DNA of 64,000 nucleotides from MTP4 sp9310u (GCA_030627005.1 DAOUSW010000001.1:1-64000), one strand, 5' to 3'. Positions 1 to 8,690 are shown, counted from the first letter of the stretch. Notes: generated from the sequence alone by a model not told the origin. Program-made: numbers and translations.

Positions 1-72
1 AATACTGTGGTGAATACTGTGGTGAATACTGTGGTGAATACTGTGGTGAATACTGTGGTGAATACTGTGGTG
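1..72. repeat. 12-bp tandem repeat, six copies
   Basis: The unit AATACTGTGGTG is repeated six times without change from the first base, so the array probably extends beyond the window edge. It then decays into AT-rich sequence. No gene overlaps it. Confidence 0.95.
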
Positions 73-220
73 AATAATGTAAAATCAAAGTAAGAAACAA
101 GCTCAGCCTCCACCTGCATGCAGGCAAAATACATAAGGATTTCCCAGAAGTGAACCGAAAAACCCTGCGAAAAACTTCAAGGGAAAGTTTCCGGGCCAGG
201 TCAGGCGGAAAAATAATTGT

Positions 221-405
221 AAAAGAGGGGAGGAGGGGAGGAGGGGAGGAGGGGAGAGAAGGGGAGGAAGTTGAAAAAGGAGAAAATGAAAGAGGAAGAA
301 GAAAAGGGGAAGTTAAAAAAGAAGAAGGAGAAGGATAGGAAGTTGAAAAAGGAGAAAATGAAAGAGGAAGAAGAAAGAGAAGAAGATGTGAAAAAGGGAG
401 AAAGT
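221..405. repeat. Polypurine tract with G-quadruplex potential
   Basis: The + strand is almost purely A and G for about 180 bases. At 227-264 it has five runs of four G separated by three to six bases (unit GAGGAGGGG), which fits an intramolecular G-quadruplex. The rest is degenerate GAAGA/GAAAA repeats. Long open frames here are low-complexity and not credible genes. Confidence 0.8.
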
Positions 406-470
406 ATTAGGTTAGCTGTCAGAGCCAAATATTAAGAACAGGATAAGCCGGAATTTTCCATTTTTTGTAT

Positions 471-695
471 TCAGAGGAACTCAAGGCAGAGGCAGACGTA
501 ATATTCCCTTGCTATTCTCCTGGTCCAGTCGGGCAGCAGGCAGTACCTGTCCACCACGAGCTCGTTCATGTAATACAGGGCTTCCTCAGTCCCGCATTTG
601 CTGAGCCTCCTTATAGCTCTTCTCCTGCCCAGGAGGGAATTGTTATTGTCCAGGGCTGCAAGGTAAAATTCGTATTCTTTACTGTTGCCCATCAC
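471..695 (-). CDS. Small conserved-looking hypothetical protein
   Basis: This would encode a 74-residue protein with mixed composition, rich in Tyr, Leu and Arg (RRRAIRRLSKCGTEEAL near residues 23-37). It lacks the low-complexity look of its surroundings. I do not recognise a family, though the helical pattern resembles one HEAT/ARM-like unit. There is no Shine-Dalgarno before the ATG, but an AT-rich TATA-like stretch lies about 25-30 bases upstream, so it may be leaderless. It stands alone; the nearest gene is the permease ending at 1423. Confidence is moderate because of the short length. Confidence 0.45.
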   Translation of the reverse strand: MMGNSKEYEFYLAALDNNNSLLGRRRAIRRLSKCGTEEALYYMNELVVDRYCLLPDWTRRIAREYYVCLCLEFL

Positions 696-718
696 ATAAT
701 AAATATATGTAAATAAAT

Positions 719-1422
719 ATAAATATTTGTATTGAATGTAAATAAATAAGATATGTTAACAAAAATAATAAGTTCCCTTTACGATCTTCAAACAACACCA
801 AAAGCCGAGCCTGAAGAAGAAAACAGGGAAGTGAAAAACCGACAAAAATGCTTCCGCAAACAAAATGCAAACAGAAAGAAAAAATGAGAATTCCCAATCA
901 GTGATCAGCTGCAGGGAATCCCCCACTCAAAGTTCGCGCTATGCAACAAAGTAGCATGGTAATTTATCATAGGATAATATATATAGTTTCCGAAATTCTT
1001 TTGAAATTGGTGAAATTTTTTTAAAGCCTTGTTGGCCCGGTCAAATTAAATTAGCCGGACCGGCCGAGTTGCGACAGTTGAATTGCAATAGTTGAATTGC
1101 AACAGTCGGATTGTGACAGCCAGGACCTCGACGGTTAAACCGAGGTCAAAACTGTAAAAAACAAAATCAGGAAAATAATAAGGAACAAATATCCTTATGT
1201 TAACGCATTAGAATAGATATATGAGAAATTCTCATCAGTGGTCAGTTGATGAGAATTTCTGCACAAGGTCCTTTTTGTTCGCTATGCTATAGGAAGTATG
1301 TGAACAAGGGTAAGAAAAAGATATATAATTACCGGGGATAAATTTTCAACCCGGTTGACTTATTTATTCGCATGGAACGTTACAACGCCGTTAATATATC
1401 AGCAGTGGTTGAATTTTTTAAG
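719..1422. other. Gene-free AT-rich region with two hairpins
   Basis: No credible gene. It holds two related hairpins. One has arms at 890-895 and 914-919 (ATTCCC/GGGAAT). The other has a perfect 14-bp stem at 1224-1237 and 1247-1260 (AGAAATTCTCATCA). Each is followed within about 35 bases by a TTCG(C)GCTATGC-like sequence. A run of GTTGAATTGCAA-type short repeats lies at about 1070-1115. Confidence 0.6.
1224..1260. repeat. Perfect 14-bp stem hairpin
   Basis: AGAAATTCTCATCA is followed by a nine-base loop and its exact reverse complement. There is no T tract directly after it, and the nearest gene end (1423, minus strand) is 160 bases away, so a simple terminator role is not obvious. It may belong to a small dispersed family with the weaker hairpin at 890-919. 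Confidence 0.7.
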
Positions 1423-2709
1423 TCAGTTTATTTTTTTAAGGAAAGGTAAACAGAAATCGGAGTATGGGGGCAAAACCCGATGTTCCGATAGAAAATCACT
1501 TTTCCGACAGAAAATCGCCTTTCCGGCAGAAGCCCACCTCGAACTGATAGCCTTCACAGGGTCCAGTTTTGCAGCCTGCTGTGCAGGATAGATGCCCGCA
1601 ATAAGGTTCAGCAGGAAGACCGCAATAATGATTAAGATGACATCCTCGGGGCGGATGACTACCGGGATGGAGCTGATACCTCCGAACTGTTCGGCGAACT
1701 CTACTCCTTCGGGGTATTCGTATTCTCCGATCCAGAGAGAAATGACGATGCCGATAAGAGTCCCGAAGAAGGCTCCCAGGAAGCCCAGAATACCGCTCTG
1801 GAGAAGGAAAATAATTCTTATACTTGAGACAGAGGCGCCCATGGCGCGGAGCATGCCTATCTGGCGGGTTGCGCCTATTACGGAGAGGTTAAGGGTGCTG
1901 ACAACGCCAAAAGAAGCTATGATCACAATAAGGCCTAGAGTGATGCTGTTTGAGGTCCCCTCGATAGCAAGGGTGCGCAGGATCTCGGGGTTTGTCTCAG
2001 TCCAGCCTTTGGCTTCATAGCCAGTCTGTTCGATTTCGGCAGCGAGTTCCCGGTCTTTATTGAAGTCTTCGATCTGGACGGAGATCCCGCTTACCACGTC
2101 CGATACGTCGTAAAAGTTCCGGGCAGTCTCGAGAGAGCAGTAGGCAAGGGACTCGTCCAGAGGAGACCCGGTGTGGAAGATCCCGACAACCCTGAGGGAA
2201 AGAGAGTTTGCATCAGGGAAGGAAACGTCCACGAAATCCCCCAGTTTGACTTCGAGCCTGTCCGCGAGTTTCGAACCAAGAACCACAGTGTTCCGCGAAA
2301 ACTCGAGTTCCCGGAAGTCACCTTCCACCATGTCGCTTTCTATTTCACTGATTTCGTTCTCCCGGGAAGGGATCACCCCCCTCAGTTCGACGTTCCGGGA
2401 ATTGTCCTTGAAATTTAAGGAAGCCTTGCCTGTCAGAAAAGGTGAAACCGCTGTGACGCCTTCGATTGAATTTATTTCCTCCATCAGAGTCCTGTAAAGG
2501 TAGATGTATTCCTCGTCTTCCGTCGGGGAGACCGAGACATGGGGGAGTTTGTCCACCGTGGTGTCATAAAGTTCATCGGTAAACCCTACCATGAACGCCT
2601 GGGAAATGGTGAGTACCATCACAGCCAGGGCTATCGCTCCTACGGAAAGAAGGGTCTGGAACTTCCTGGCCCGGATCTGCCGGAGGGCGATAAACAGTTC
2701 GTAGCGCAT
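1423..2709 (-). CDS. FtsX/MacB-type ABC transporter permease
   Basis: A permease of the LolE/MacB/FtsX class. It has an N-terminal membrane helix (residues about 15-40), an extracytoplasmic MacB_PCD-like domain to about residue 240, then three membrane helices in the C-terminal FtsX domain, ending with the usual AAKLDPVKAI motif. About 37 unusual residues follow the point where relatives stop. That tail is encoded by an imperfect tandem repeat (GGAAAAGTGATTTTCT-like, about 1485-1535), as if the normal stop had been lost. The secreted protein ending at 2879 lies upstream on the same strand. No ATP-binding subunit is seen nearby, so the transporter is incomplete here or uses an ATPase encoded elsewhere. 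The start lacks a clear ribosome site. Confidence 0.85.
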   Translation of the reverse strand: MRYELFIALRQIRARKFQTLLSVGAIALAVMVLTISQAFMVGFTDELYDTTVDKLPHVSVSPTEDEEYIYLYRTLMEEINSIEGVTAVSPFLTGKASLNFKDNSRNVELRGVIPSRENEISEIESDMVEGDFRELEFSRNTVVLGSKLADRLEVKLGDFVDVSFPDANSLSLRVVGIFHTGSPLDESLAYCSLETARNFYDVSDVVSGISVQIEDFNKDRELAAEIEQTGYEAKGWTETNPEILRTLAIEGTSNSITLGLIVIIASFGVVSTLNLSVIGATRQIGMLRAMGASVSSIRIIFLLQSGILGFLGAFFGTLIGIVISLWIGEYEYPEGVEFAEQFGGISSIPVVIRPEDVILIIIAVFLLNLIAGIYPAQQAAKLDPVKAISSRWASAGKAIFCRKSDFLSEHRVLPPYSDFCLPFLKKIN

Positions 2710-2803
2710 GGGAATTCACGGATTCCTTATTGATTATTCGTTTACTGATTTTTGTTTGACCTGCAAACTTAAGCTGCTGAAATTAGGTATTCGGACCGGC
2801 ATT

Positions 2804-2911
2804 ACATTTAGCTTCGTTTCCTGAAAAGAACCGCAGAAACAAATCAGAATCGATTCCTCCCCTGGAAAATTGAAACATTTAGCTTCGCTTCCTGAAAAGA
2901 ACAGCAGAAAC
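2804..2911. repeat. 37-bp direct duplication at the end of the surface-protein gene
   Basis: 2804-2840 and 2875-2911 are near-identical copies (ACATTTAGCTTCG..CCTGAAAAGAAC..) with two mismatches. The second copy is the 3' end of the secreted-protein gene, and the first lies downstream of its stop. This looks like a local duplication, with the downstream copy now non-coding. Confidence 0.8.
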
Positions 2912-4054
2912 ACCAAGTACTGCCAGTACCGCAGCGGCAGAAAAGCCCGGGAGACCTCCACCACCGTCTTCTTCCGCGGCTCCGTCTCCCGTACCTTCAG
3001 AGTCTGAAGCATTTCCTTCAGCTCCGTTCACATAAGAGTAGGATGACAGGTCGGACTCGATAATTGTCTCCCTGCGCTCGATCACGTCCCCGTCTTTGCC
3101 TGTTAGTTCGATCTCGAGCCTGTAAACACCCCTGGGAAGCCTCCCCTTCCAGGCAACTTCAACGGTCTCATCGTCGTCTGTCAGCAGCACGGGCACCCTT
3201 TCCCGGGCTGAATCGAAAGGCTTGACTGTTTCGGAATCGGCATTCTCTCCCAGTTCATAGACCGTAAATATCAGGTTCCCTTCGAAAGGCACCTGGGACC
3301 TGCCAAAGACAGTTGCACTTGCCCCGGTCTCATCTTCGTAAATATCAGTAATTTCTGCATCGTCCTTTGCTGTGAAACTTTCCGTAGCTGCGATAAACTC
3401 CCGCCTCGGGGAATAGACCTGAATCTTCACCCTTCCCAGGTATTCCCTGTTGTTTTCAAGCAGGGTGCCCCAGGCTGCGGAGAAGGCTTCAGGGGAACCT
3501 GTCAGGGCAACTTTCTCGGACCTGGTCGTGTACACAACGTCCGGACCGTCCACGAGCATGTACTCGATATCGAAGAGTACCGGTTCATTGGGAGAGATTA
3601 CCACACTGATCCCTTCGGAATTAGGGACCAGGTCATTGACCCTGACCCTGGGAATAGAACGGCGCCCGTAGACAAATTTGTACTCGGCTTCGGAAAGTAG
3701 CTCCTTATCCCGGAGCAGGCGAGCTTTAAGGAAGTATGACCCGTCCTCAGCTCCCTTTACATCCCAGAACCCCACCTTTATTACCCTGGTGTTTGCGGGG
3801 ACTTTATCAACAGAAAAAACTTTCTTTACAAACACCTCCTCGGTGTTACTCTCAGTCCTGACAAGAGAGGTTTCAAGGGTCAGGTCTTCATCCGCCACCT
3901 CCGAATAAACGGTCACGTCAAAAGATTCGAGGTCACTGTAGAGCTCGGATATGCGGGGCGTGCCCGCGTCTCCTACCTGAAGGGTTTCGGCTGCAAAGGC
4001 TGGCTGTACCGGCATGAGAAGAAGCAAAATAAATAGGAAAAATACGGCTTTCAT
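2879..4054 (-). CDS. Secreted surface protein with PGF-CTERM sorting signal
   Basis: A 391-residue exported protein. Residues 1-21 are a signal peptide (hydrophobic core, cleavage near AFA/AE). The body is predicted beta-rich with alternating charged strands. The C-terminus has an acidic, Gly-rich linker, then LPGFSAAAVLAVLGVSAV and an RKRS tail, which is the PGF-CTERM pattern processed by archaeosortase A in archaea with S-layers. It is probably lipid-anchored on the outer face of the membrane. It precedes the FtsX-type permease on the same strand with a 169-base gap, so the two may work together. The ligand or function is unknown. The gap includes a duplicated copy of this gene's 3' end. 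Confidence 0.85.
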   Translation of the reverse strand: MKAVFFLFILLLLMPVQPAFAAETLQVGDAGTPRISELYSDLESFDVTVYSEVADEDLTLETSLVRTESNTEEVFVKKVFSVDKVPANTRVIKVGFWDVKGAEDGSYFLKARLLRDKELLSEAEYKFVYGRRSIPRVRVNDLVPNSEGISVVISPNEPVLFDIEYMLVDGPDVVYTTRSEKVALTGSPEAFSAAWGTLLENNREYLGRVKIQVYSPRREFIAATESFTAKDDAEITDIYEDETGASATVFGRSQVPFEGNLIFTVYELGENADSETVKPFDSARERVPVLLTDDDETVEVAWKGRLPRGVYRLEIELTGKDGDVIERRETIIESDLSSYSYVNGAEGNASDSEGTGDGAAEEDGGGGLPGFSAAAVLAVLGVSAVLFRKRS

Positions 4055-4463
4055 GGTCTTTTTTCCCCGGATTCGATACCAGAAAGATTGCTTTGATCTT
4101 ATTTAAAAGAAGTGCAATCCCAATTGACAACCCTGAATTGGCGATCCTGAATTGGCAACCCTAAATAAAAAAACTCAAGCACATCCAGGAAAAAGCGCGG
4201 AAGGGATTGGGTTCAGAAGGATTTGAGGTCCGAAAAAACAGAAGGCTTTAAGGAAGCAAATCCCGAAAGAAACAAAGATTGAGAAAGGAAAAAGTAATGA
4301 GTAAAAAGAAGGCTTTTTTAAGGAGATCAAAAAACCTGCCAGGCGTCAGAAACTATATATCCTTGGGCAGAAGTATAAGAATGCAATTATTTAATTTAAA
4401 CAAGTTTTCTTGATTTAATACCCACAGTACGCAAACTTTTAATTATAACTAATCGATTATAAT
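4055..4463. other. Intergenic region, no gene seen
   Basis: An AT-rich divergent region between the surface-protein gene (minus) and the cobyric acid synthase gene (plus). It contains a short duplicated CCTGAATTGGC/CAACCCT motif near 4128-4165. It presumably holds promoters for both sides. No RNA gene was recognised. Confidence 0.5.
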
Positions 4464-4575
4464 AATATTCATTGATGAATTTCGGAAATAATATTTATTG
4501 ATGAATTTCGGAAATGATGTTCATTGATGAATTTCGGAAATAATATTTATTGATGTTATTTCGGAAATAATATTC
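4464..4575. repeat. 26-bp tandem repeat with inner palindrome upstream of cobyric acid synthase
   Basis: Four copies with a 26-base period (ATTGATG starts at 4471, 4497, 4523 and 4549). Each carries ATTCATTGATGAAT or a variant, an inverted repeat with six-base arms, followed by TTCGGAAAT. The array ends about 48 bases before the chosen start of the gene, so it sits in promoter or leader DNA. The spacing (about 2.5 helical turns) and inner dyads would suit an operator array, but this is inference. Confidence 0.75.
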
Positions 4576-4622
4576 ACTAACAATACCCACAATCAGTGTT
4601 CGAGAAGACGGATATGGTAAAA

Positions 4623-6080
4623 ATGGATACGAAAAGCGTCTTAATCCTGGGAACCGCTTCACATGTTGGGAAGAGTTCAGTTGTGACCGCCATTTGCAGG
4701 ATCCTGTCCAGAAAGTACAGTGTTGCCCCCTTCAAGGCCCAGAACATGAGCCTGAATTCCTGGATTACAAAGGACGGGAAGGAAATCGGAATTGCACAGG
4801 CGATCCAGGCAAAAGCTGCCGGCACCGAACCCACTGCCGACATGAACCCGGTCCTCTTGAAGCCGAAAGGTGACTGCGTTTCCCAGATAATCCTGCTAGG
4901 GGAACCTTACGCAGACAGGAGCGCAGGCCAGTACTACGATTCTATCGAGGAGATGAACGGAGTCCTGGAAGGGGCCCTGGAAAGGCTCGGGAACGAACAC
5001 GACATCATTGTTATGGAAGGGGCAGGCGGGGCTGCTGAGATCAATCTCTATGAAAGGGACATTGTAAATGTAGGTACTGCAAGGCTTACCCAGGCCCCGA
5101 TCATCCTTGTAGGAGACATCGAAAGAGGTGGCGTTTTTGCAAGCCTCTACGGGACCATAGCCCTCCTGCCCGAAGACGTGCGGAAAAATGTCAAAGGTTT
5201 CATCATCAATAAGTTCAGAGGCGACCTGGAAATCCTGAAGCCGGGCTTAAAGGAACTTGAGGAAAAAACCGGAATTCCGGTGCTCGGCGTGCTCCCCTAT
5301 TTCAAACTCCACATCCCCTCCGAAGACTCGGTCTCCCTGGGAGACAAGGAAAACTCAAATGTGGAAAAGAAAATCGAAATTGCAGTCATCCGCCTGCCCA
5401 GAATCTCGAACTTCACGGACTTCGAACCCCTGGAAAGCCACGCCCACATCCGCTATGTGGACCTTGAAGAAGAACTTGGAAACCCCGACGCAATCGCCAT
5501 TCCCGGCACAAAGAACACCATCAACGACCTGCTTGACCTCAGGGAAAGCGGCATGGCTGAAAAGATCGCGGCGTTCAAAGGGAAAATCCCCATATTCGGG
5601 ATCTGCGGCGGCTACCAGATGCTAGGAAAGACCATCTTTGACTCAGGGGTCGAAAACGGAGTCGAAGCCGAGTTCGAGGGTCTCGGGCTCCTTGACATCA
5701 GGACAAAGTTCGGGGAATATGAAAAGAGGACCATCCAGGTCACAAAAACCGTCAATGCCCACGGCCCGATCCTTGCCCCCATAGACGGAGAAGAAGTAAA
5801 TGGCTACGAGATCCACATGGGTGCAACGGACTCAAAGCGCCATGTTTTCGGGGACGACGGCTCCATTGATGAGGAAGGCCTTGTTATCGGCACCTACCTC
5901 CACGGGCTTTTCGAAAACGGAAACATCAGGAATGCCCTGATGAAGTACCTCTACGAGAAAAAAGGCCTCGAATACGAACTCGAAGAAGTCATGACCGAAG
6001 ACGGTGCCTATGAAGAACTTGCCAGAGTGGTGGAACAGCACATTGATATGGATAAGCTCTACGAAATCGTAGGGGCCTGA
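4623..6080 (+). CDS. cobQ: Cobyric acid synthase (adenosylcobyric acid synthase, glutamine-hydrolysing)
   Basis: Amidates the peripheral carboxylates of the corrin ring to give adenosylcobyric acid, a step toward the cobamides that methanogens need for methyl transfer. The N-terminal domain has a P-loop (GTASHVGKSS, residues 8-17) and VMEGAGGAAE. The C-terminal domain is a triad-type glutamine amidotransferase with the nucleophile in IFGICGGYQMLG and the His in GTYLHGLF. The length of about 485 residues fits the family. I chose the ATG at 4623 because relatives begin a few residues before the KSVLILG strand; upstream in-frame starts at 4614 and 4596 would add residues without homology. No other cobamide gene is adjacent. 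A 26-bp repeat array precedes it. Confidence 0.95.
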   Translation: MDTKSVLILGTASHVGKSSVVTAICRILSRKYSVAPFKAQNMSLNSWITKDGKEIGIAQAIQAKAAGTEPTADMNPVLLKPKGDCVSQIILLGEPYADRSAGQYYDSIEEMNGVLEGALERLGNEHDIIVMEGAGGAAEINLYERDIVNVGTARLTQAPIILVGDIERGGVFASLYGTIALLPEDVRKNVKGFIINKFRGDLEILKPGLKELEEKTGIPVLGVLPYFKLHIPSEDSVSLGDKENSNVEKKIEIAVIRLPRISNFTDFEPLESHAHIRYVDLEEELGNPDAIAIPGTKNTINDLLDLRESGMAEKIAAFKGKIPIFGICGGYQMLGKTIFDSGVENGVEAEFEGLGLLDIRTKFGEYEKRTIQVTKTVNAHGPILAPIDGEEVNGYEIHMGATDSKRHVFGDDGSIDEEGLVIGTYLHGLFENGNIRNALMKYLYEKKGLEYELEEVMTEDGAYEELARVVEQHIDMDKLYEIVGA

Positions 6081-6531
6081 ATAAATTAAACGACTTACAC
6101 TTAAAAAAGTTTAAAGGGAAACATTCAAAGAAAAAACCGCAACGTTAAAAGGAAAGTGGACGGGTACCGCAGAGCCGTGCGGCACCCATATCTGTTTTTT
6201 AAAATGAGATATTGAGCGGGTTTTCAGGGAGAGTATATGGGAGTAGTTTGGGACAAAAATTTTTCATTATACCATTGGGGGTAGGTATAACTATTCTTGG
6301 GAGGTTATATATAAATCTCCAAAACAGTTAACCGCTCAACAATTATCCAATTTGTTTTCAAGTATTTATGGATTATGAATTTTACTTCCTTAACAAAAAT
6401 CAGGTTAACCTTCAACTTAAAGCCGCCCTCAAAAAAATTCTGGATATAATTAAATTTCCAGAGAATAATACAATTAAATGTAAAGAAGAATATAACATAT
6501 AAAAATATTAAAGTATAATGAGCCATCCGGC
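6081..6531. other. Intergenic region between convergent genes
   Basis: No convincing gene. It contains an inverted repeat TTATACC/GGTATAA with arms at 6267-6273 and 6284-6290. AT-rich DNA leads to the end of the regulator gene. Confidence 0.5.
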
Positions 6532-6738
6532 TCATTCCAGGTCCGAGTTCTCGAAGATAAACAACTCCTCAATTGTCGTTTCCAGAACCCTTGCAAGCTT
6601 GTAAGCAAGTTTGAGAGAGGGATTATACTTTCCTTTTTCAAGAAAAACGATGGTTTCCCTTCTTACCCCGACCCTTTTTGCCAGAGCTTCCTGGGTAAGG
6701 TCATACCGGGCCCTGAATTCCTTTATCCTTGTTTTCAC
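6532..6738 (-). CDS. XRE-family helix-turn-helix regulator
   Basis: A 68-residue single-domain DNA-binding protein of the Cro/C1 type. The helix-turn-helix lies at residues 13-34 (LTQEALAKRVGVRRETI), with FLEKGKYNPSL and an amphipathic C-terminal helix (LARVLETTIEELF) typical of the small XRE regulators paired with membrane proteins. It starts at a GTG preceded by a good GGAGGTC ribosome site. It lies 21 bases downstream of a four-helix membrane protein and is almost certainly co-transcribed with it. Such pairs are usually autoregulated; dyads at 7227-7248 and 7348-7369 are candidate sites. Confidence 0.9.
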   Translation of the reverse strand: MKTRIKEFRARYDLTQEALAKRVGVRRETIVFLEKGKYNPSLKLAYKLARVLETTIEELFIFENSDLE

Positions 6739-6759
6739 GAAGTGACCTCCGGGACCTTA

Positions 6760-7155
6760 TTATTCAATATCACCCTTACGCATGAAATACCACCTGAAAA
6801 CATTTGCGGAAATAATCATGAAGAACAGCAGTATCCCAAGCACTCCCCTTGCTGTAAGTTCAAACAGCTTGAAGTAGTCCACCCAGGTCAGGACCGTAAT
6901 TAGCACCAGGGTCAGAAACCAGGAATAAGTAATCCCGTAAGCAGCCAGCTTTTTTGTCCTTTCATCCTTGTCAGGGAGATCCCCGCTCTTGAAAAGCTTG
7001 AACACCGTAGCAAGAAAAACGATCAGGCCTGTGTTGATAAGGACAATAGGAATCAGAATGTCAACTTCAAGAAAAGCTGTAACCAGCATCCCGGCAAGCA
7101 ATATACCCAGGCCAATTAGCATTTTGTACTTGTATTTTTTTTCAATGTTTTCCAC
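6760..7155 (-). CDS. Four-helix membrane protein, DUF2178-like
   Basis: About 131 residues with four predicted membrane segments: two in the first half, a charged loop (KSGDLPDKDERTKKLAAYG) that is the family-like signature, then two more. Small proteins of this type are commonly encoded beside XRE regulators in archaea and firmicutes; their role is unknown. I chose the GTG at 7155, because GAGGTG lies six bases upstream. An upstream in-frame GTG at 7164 overlaps that ribosome site and is less likely. It forms an operon with the regulator at 6532-6738. Confidence 0.8.
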   Translation of the reverse strand: MENIEKKYKYKMLIGLGILLAGMLVTAFLEVDILIPIVLINTGLIVFLATVFKLFKSGDLPDKDERTKKLAAYGITYSWFLTLVLITVLTWVDYFKLFELTARGVLGILLFFMIISANVFRWYFMRKGDIE

Positions 7156-7226
7156 TTTAAACACCTCTCAAACCGATCCGCAGGTTTATTGAATATTTAG
7201 AATTATATGTTTTAAATTTCAAACAT

Positions 7227-7369
7227 AATGTTAGATATACACAACATTGAGTTAGATACAGATAACTTAAGCTATTATTTAAAGGTTTCTAAAGGGCAGG
7301 AAAAATTAGTTAATAATTTGCAACATATAGTTAGATAAATCAAATATAATGTTAGAAATAGACAACATT
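7227..7369. promoter_or_regulatory. Paired dyads, candidate operators for the XRE operon
   Basis: Two copies of AATGTT-N10-AACATT lie at 7227-7248 and 7348-7369. They sit inside a 29-bp imperfect direct repeat (CAAAYATAATGTTAGA..) 121 bases apart, in the DNA upstream of the membrane protein/XRE operon. The identical arm spacing suggests a dimeric regulator. Binding by the XRE protein is inferred from position only. Confidence 0.45.
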
Positions 7370-7455
7370 AATATGAATATAAAACTTTGCTGGCATCCTG
7401 TGAAAGATGAAAAAGAGAAACAAAAAGTAGATGCAGAATGAGAAACAGAAGAAGG

Positions 7456-7502
7456 AAGCAGAAAAGAAAAGCAGAAAAGAAAAGCAGAAAAGAAAAGCAG
7501 AA
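7456..7502. repeat. 13-bp purine tandem repeat
   Basis: Three copies of GCAGAAAAGAAAA just after the stop codon of the dehydrogenase gene (minus strand). It resembles the GAAGCGAAAAACA array at 14244-14412. Confidence 0.75.
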
Positions 7503-7508
7503 AGCCTT

Positions 7509-8489
7509 TCAGAACATCCTGACTTCCCTACCAAAGCCCTTCACAACAGCCCTTTCGTAGACAAGGTTTGCAGTTGCGACGTCCTGGATTGCAAGACCTG
7601 TTGAATCGAAGATCGTTATCTCCTCATCGCTGGTCCTGCCGGGCTTCAGACCTGTGATAACTTCCCCTAGCTCGGCGTGGATATCGTTTTCGGAGATGTA
7701 ATGCTTGGAAAGCGGGACATTGACTTCCCCCGAGTGAACGGCCTGAACCATGTCATCTACAATGATTTTGGAGCGCATAAGGAGTTCGGGGTCAAGTTCC
7801 TCTTTCCCTACAGCATCTGCCCCGATTGCGTTTATGTGGGTGCCTTCCCTGATCCATTCGGCTTTTACGACAGGTTTTCGAACCGGAGTGGTCGTGACGA
7901 GTATGTCGCAGTCGCAGACCTTTTCAACGTTTTCCTCAATGCTGATCTCACAGCAGGCCAGGTCTTCCATTTCTTGTTTGAACTTTTCACCGCTCTGCCG
8001 GGTCCTGGAGGTGATCTTTACCATTTCGGGTTCAAAGACTTCACAGAGGGCTTCAAGCTGGCTCCTTGCCTGGTTCCCGGTCCCTACCATGCCGATAATT
8101 CCGGAGTCTTTCCGGGCAAGATATTTTGCGGCAATTCCGCCTGCTGCTCCTGTCCGGATGTCGGTCAGGTAGGTCCCGTCCATGATTGCAACGGGAGCCC
8201 CGGTTTCCGGGGAGATCAGGACGATAAGCGCCATAACGGTGGGGAGACCTTTCGTCGGGTTTCCCGGGTGGACATTTACGATCTTCACGCCCGTAACGTC
8301 CTCCTCCTCAAGGTAGGCAGGCATGGTCCTGAGATCTCCGTTGTATTCGGTATAGTACAGATAGGACTTGGGCGGCATCTGCACCTTGCCAAGGCCGTGC
8401 TGCCTGAAAGCACTTTCAACAACTTTCATATCAGAGCGCATATCAATGACACTTTTAACTTCTTCCTGATCCAGCCACAACACTTCCAT
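7509..8489 (-). CDS. Ornithine cyclodeaminase/mu-crystallin family enzyme, probable alanine dehydrogenase
   Basis: NAD(P)-dependent enzyme of the ornithine cyclodeaminase/mu-crystallin fold, which in archaea includes alanine dehydrogenase. Features are the N-terminal substrate region with KIVNVHPGNPTKGLPT, the AIMDGTYLTDIRTGA segment, and a Rossmann dinucleotide motif GMVGTGNQARSQ near residues 131-142. At 326 residues it matches archaeal AlaDH. The ATG at 8489 is chosen because GGAGGG lies about eight bases upstream; the open frame continues another 56 codons but that part is not conserved-looking. The substrate (alanine, ornithine or another amino/imino acid) cannot be settled from sequence. 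It stands alone and is divergent from the DUF434 gene. Confidence 0.85.
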   Translation of the reverse strand: MEVLWLDQEEVKSVIDMRSDMKVVESAFRQHGLGKVQMPPKSYLYYTEYNGDLRTMPAYLEEEDVTGVKIVNVHPGNPTKGLPTVMALIVLISPETGAPVAIMDGTYLTDIRTGAAGGIAAKYLARKDSGIIGMVGTGNQARSQLEALCEVFEPEMVKITSRTRQSGEKFKQEMEDLACCEISIEENVEKVCDCDILVTTTPVRKPVVKAEWIREGTHINAIGADAVGKEELDPELLMRSKIIVDDMVQAVHSGEVNVPLSKHYISENDIHAELGEVITGLKPGRTSDEEITIFDSTGLAIQDVATANLVYERAVVKGFGREVRMF

Positions 8490-8690
8490 AATACTAACCC
8501 TCCGGCCTGAACTCCAAACGGCCCGCGCCAAAACCGGGCTGGAACTTAGAAAATCCAGGGGATAAACCGGCAGATGCACAGGCAAATTGACCGCTGACTC
8601 AACAAAGATCATAATTAATTGTGTAAATATGTATATATAACATATAGCCTCACTCACTTAAAGAACCTCCTTTCGGAAAGGGGACCCACC

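Noticed and set aside
201..428. Small frames in the purine tract
   Set aside because: Low-complexity Ser/Phe or Glu/Gly runs reflecting DNA composition only.
4577..4843. Minus-strand frame over the cobyric acid synthase start
   Set aside because: Antisense to conserved coding sequence.
6305..6535. 76-codon minus-strand frame downstream of the XRE gene
   Set aside because: AT-rich Phe/Ile/Asn composition with no start signal.
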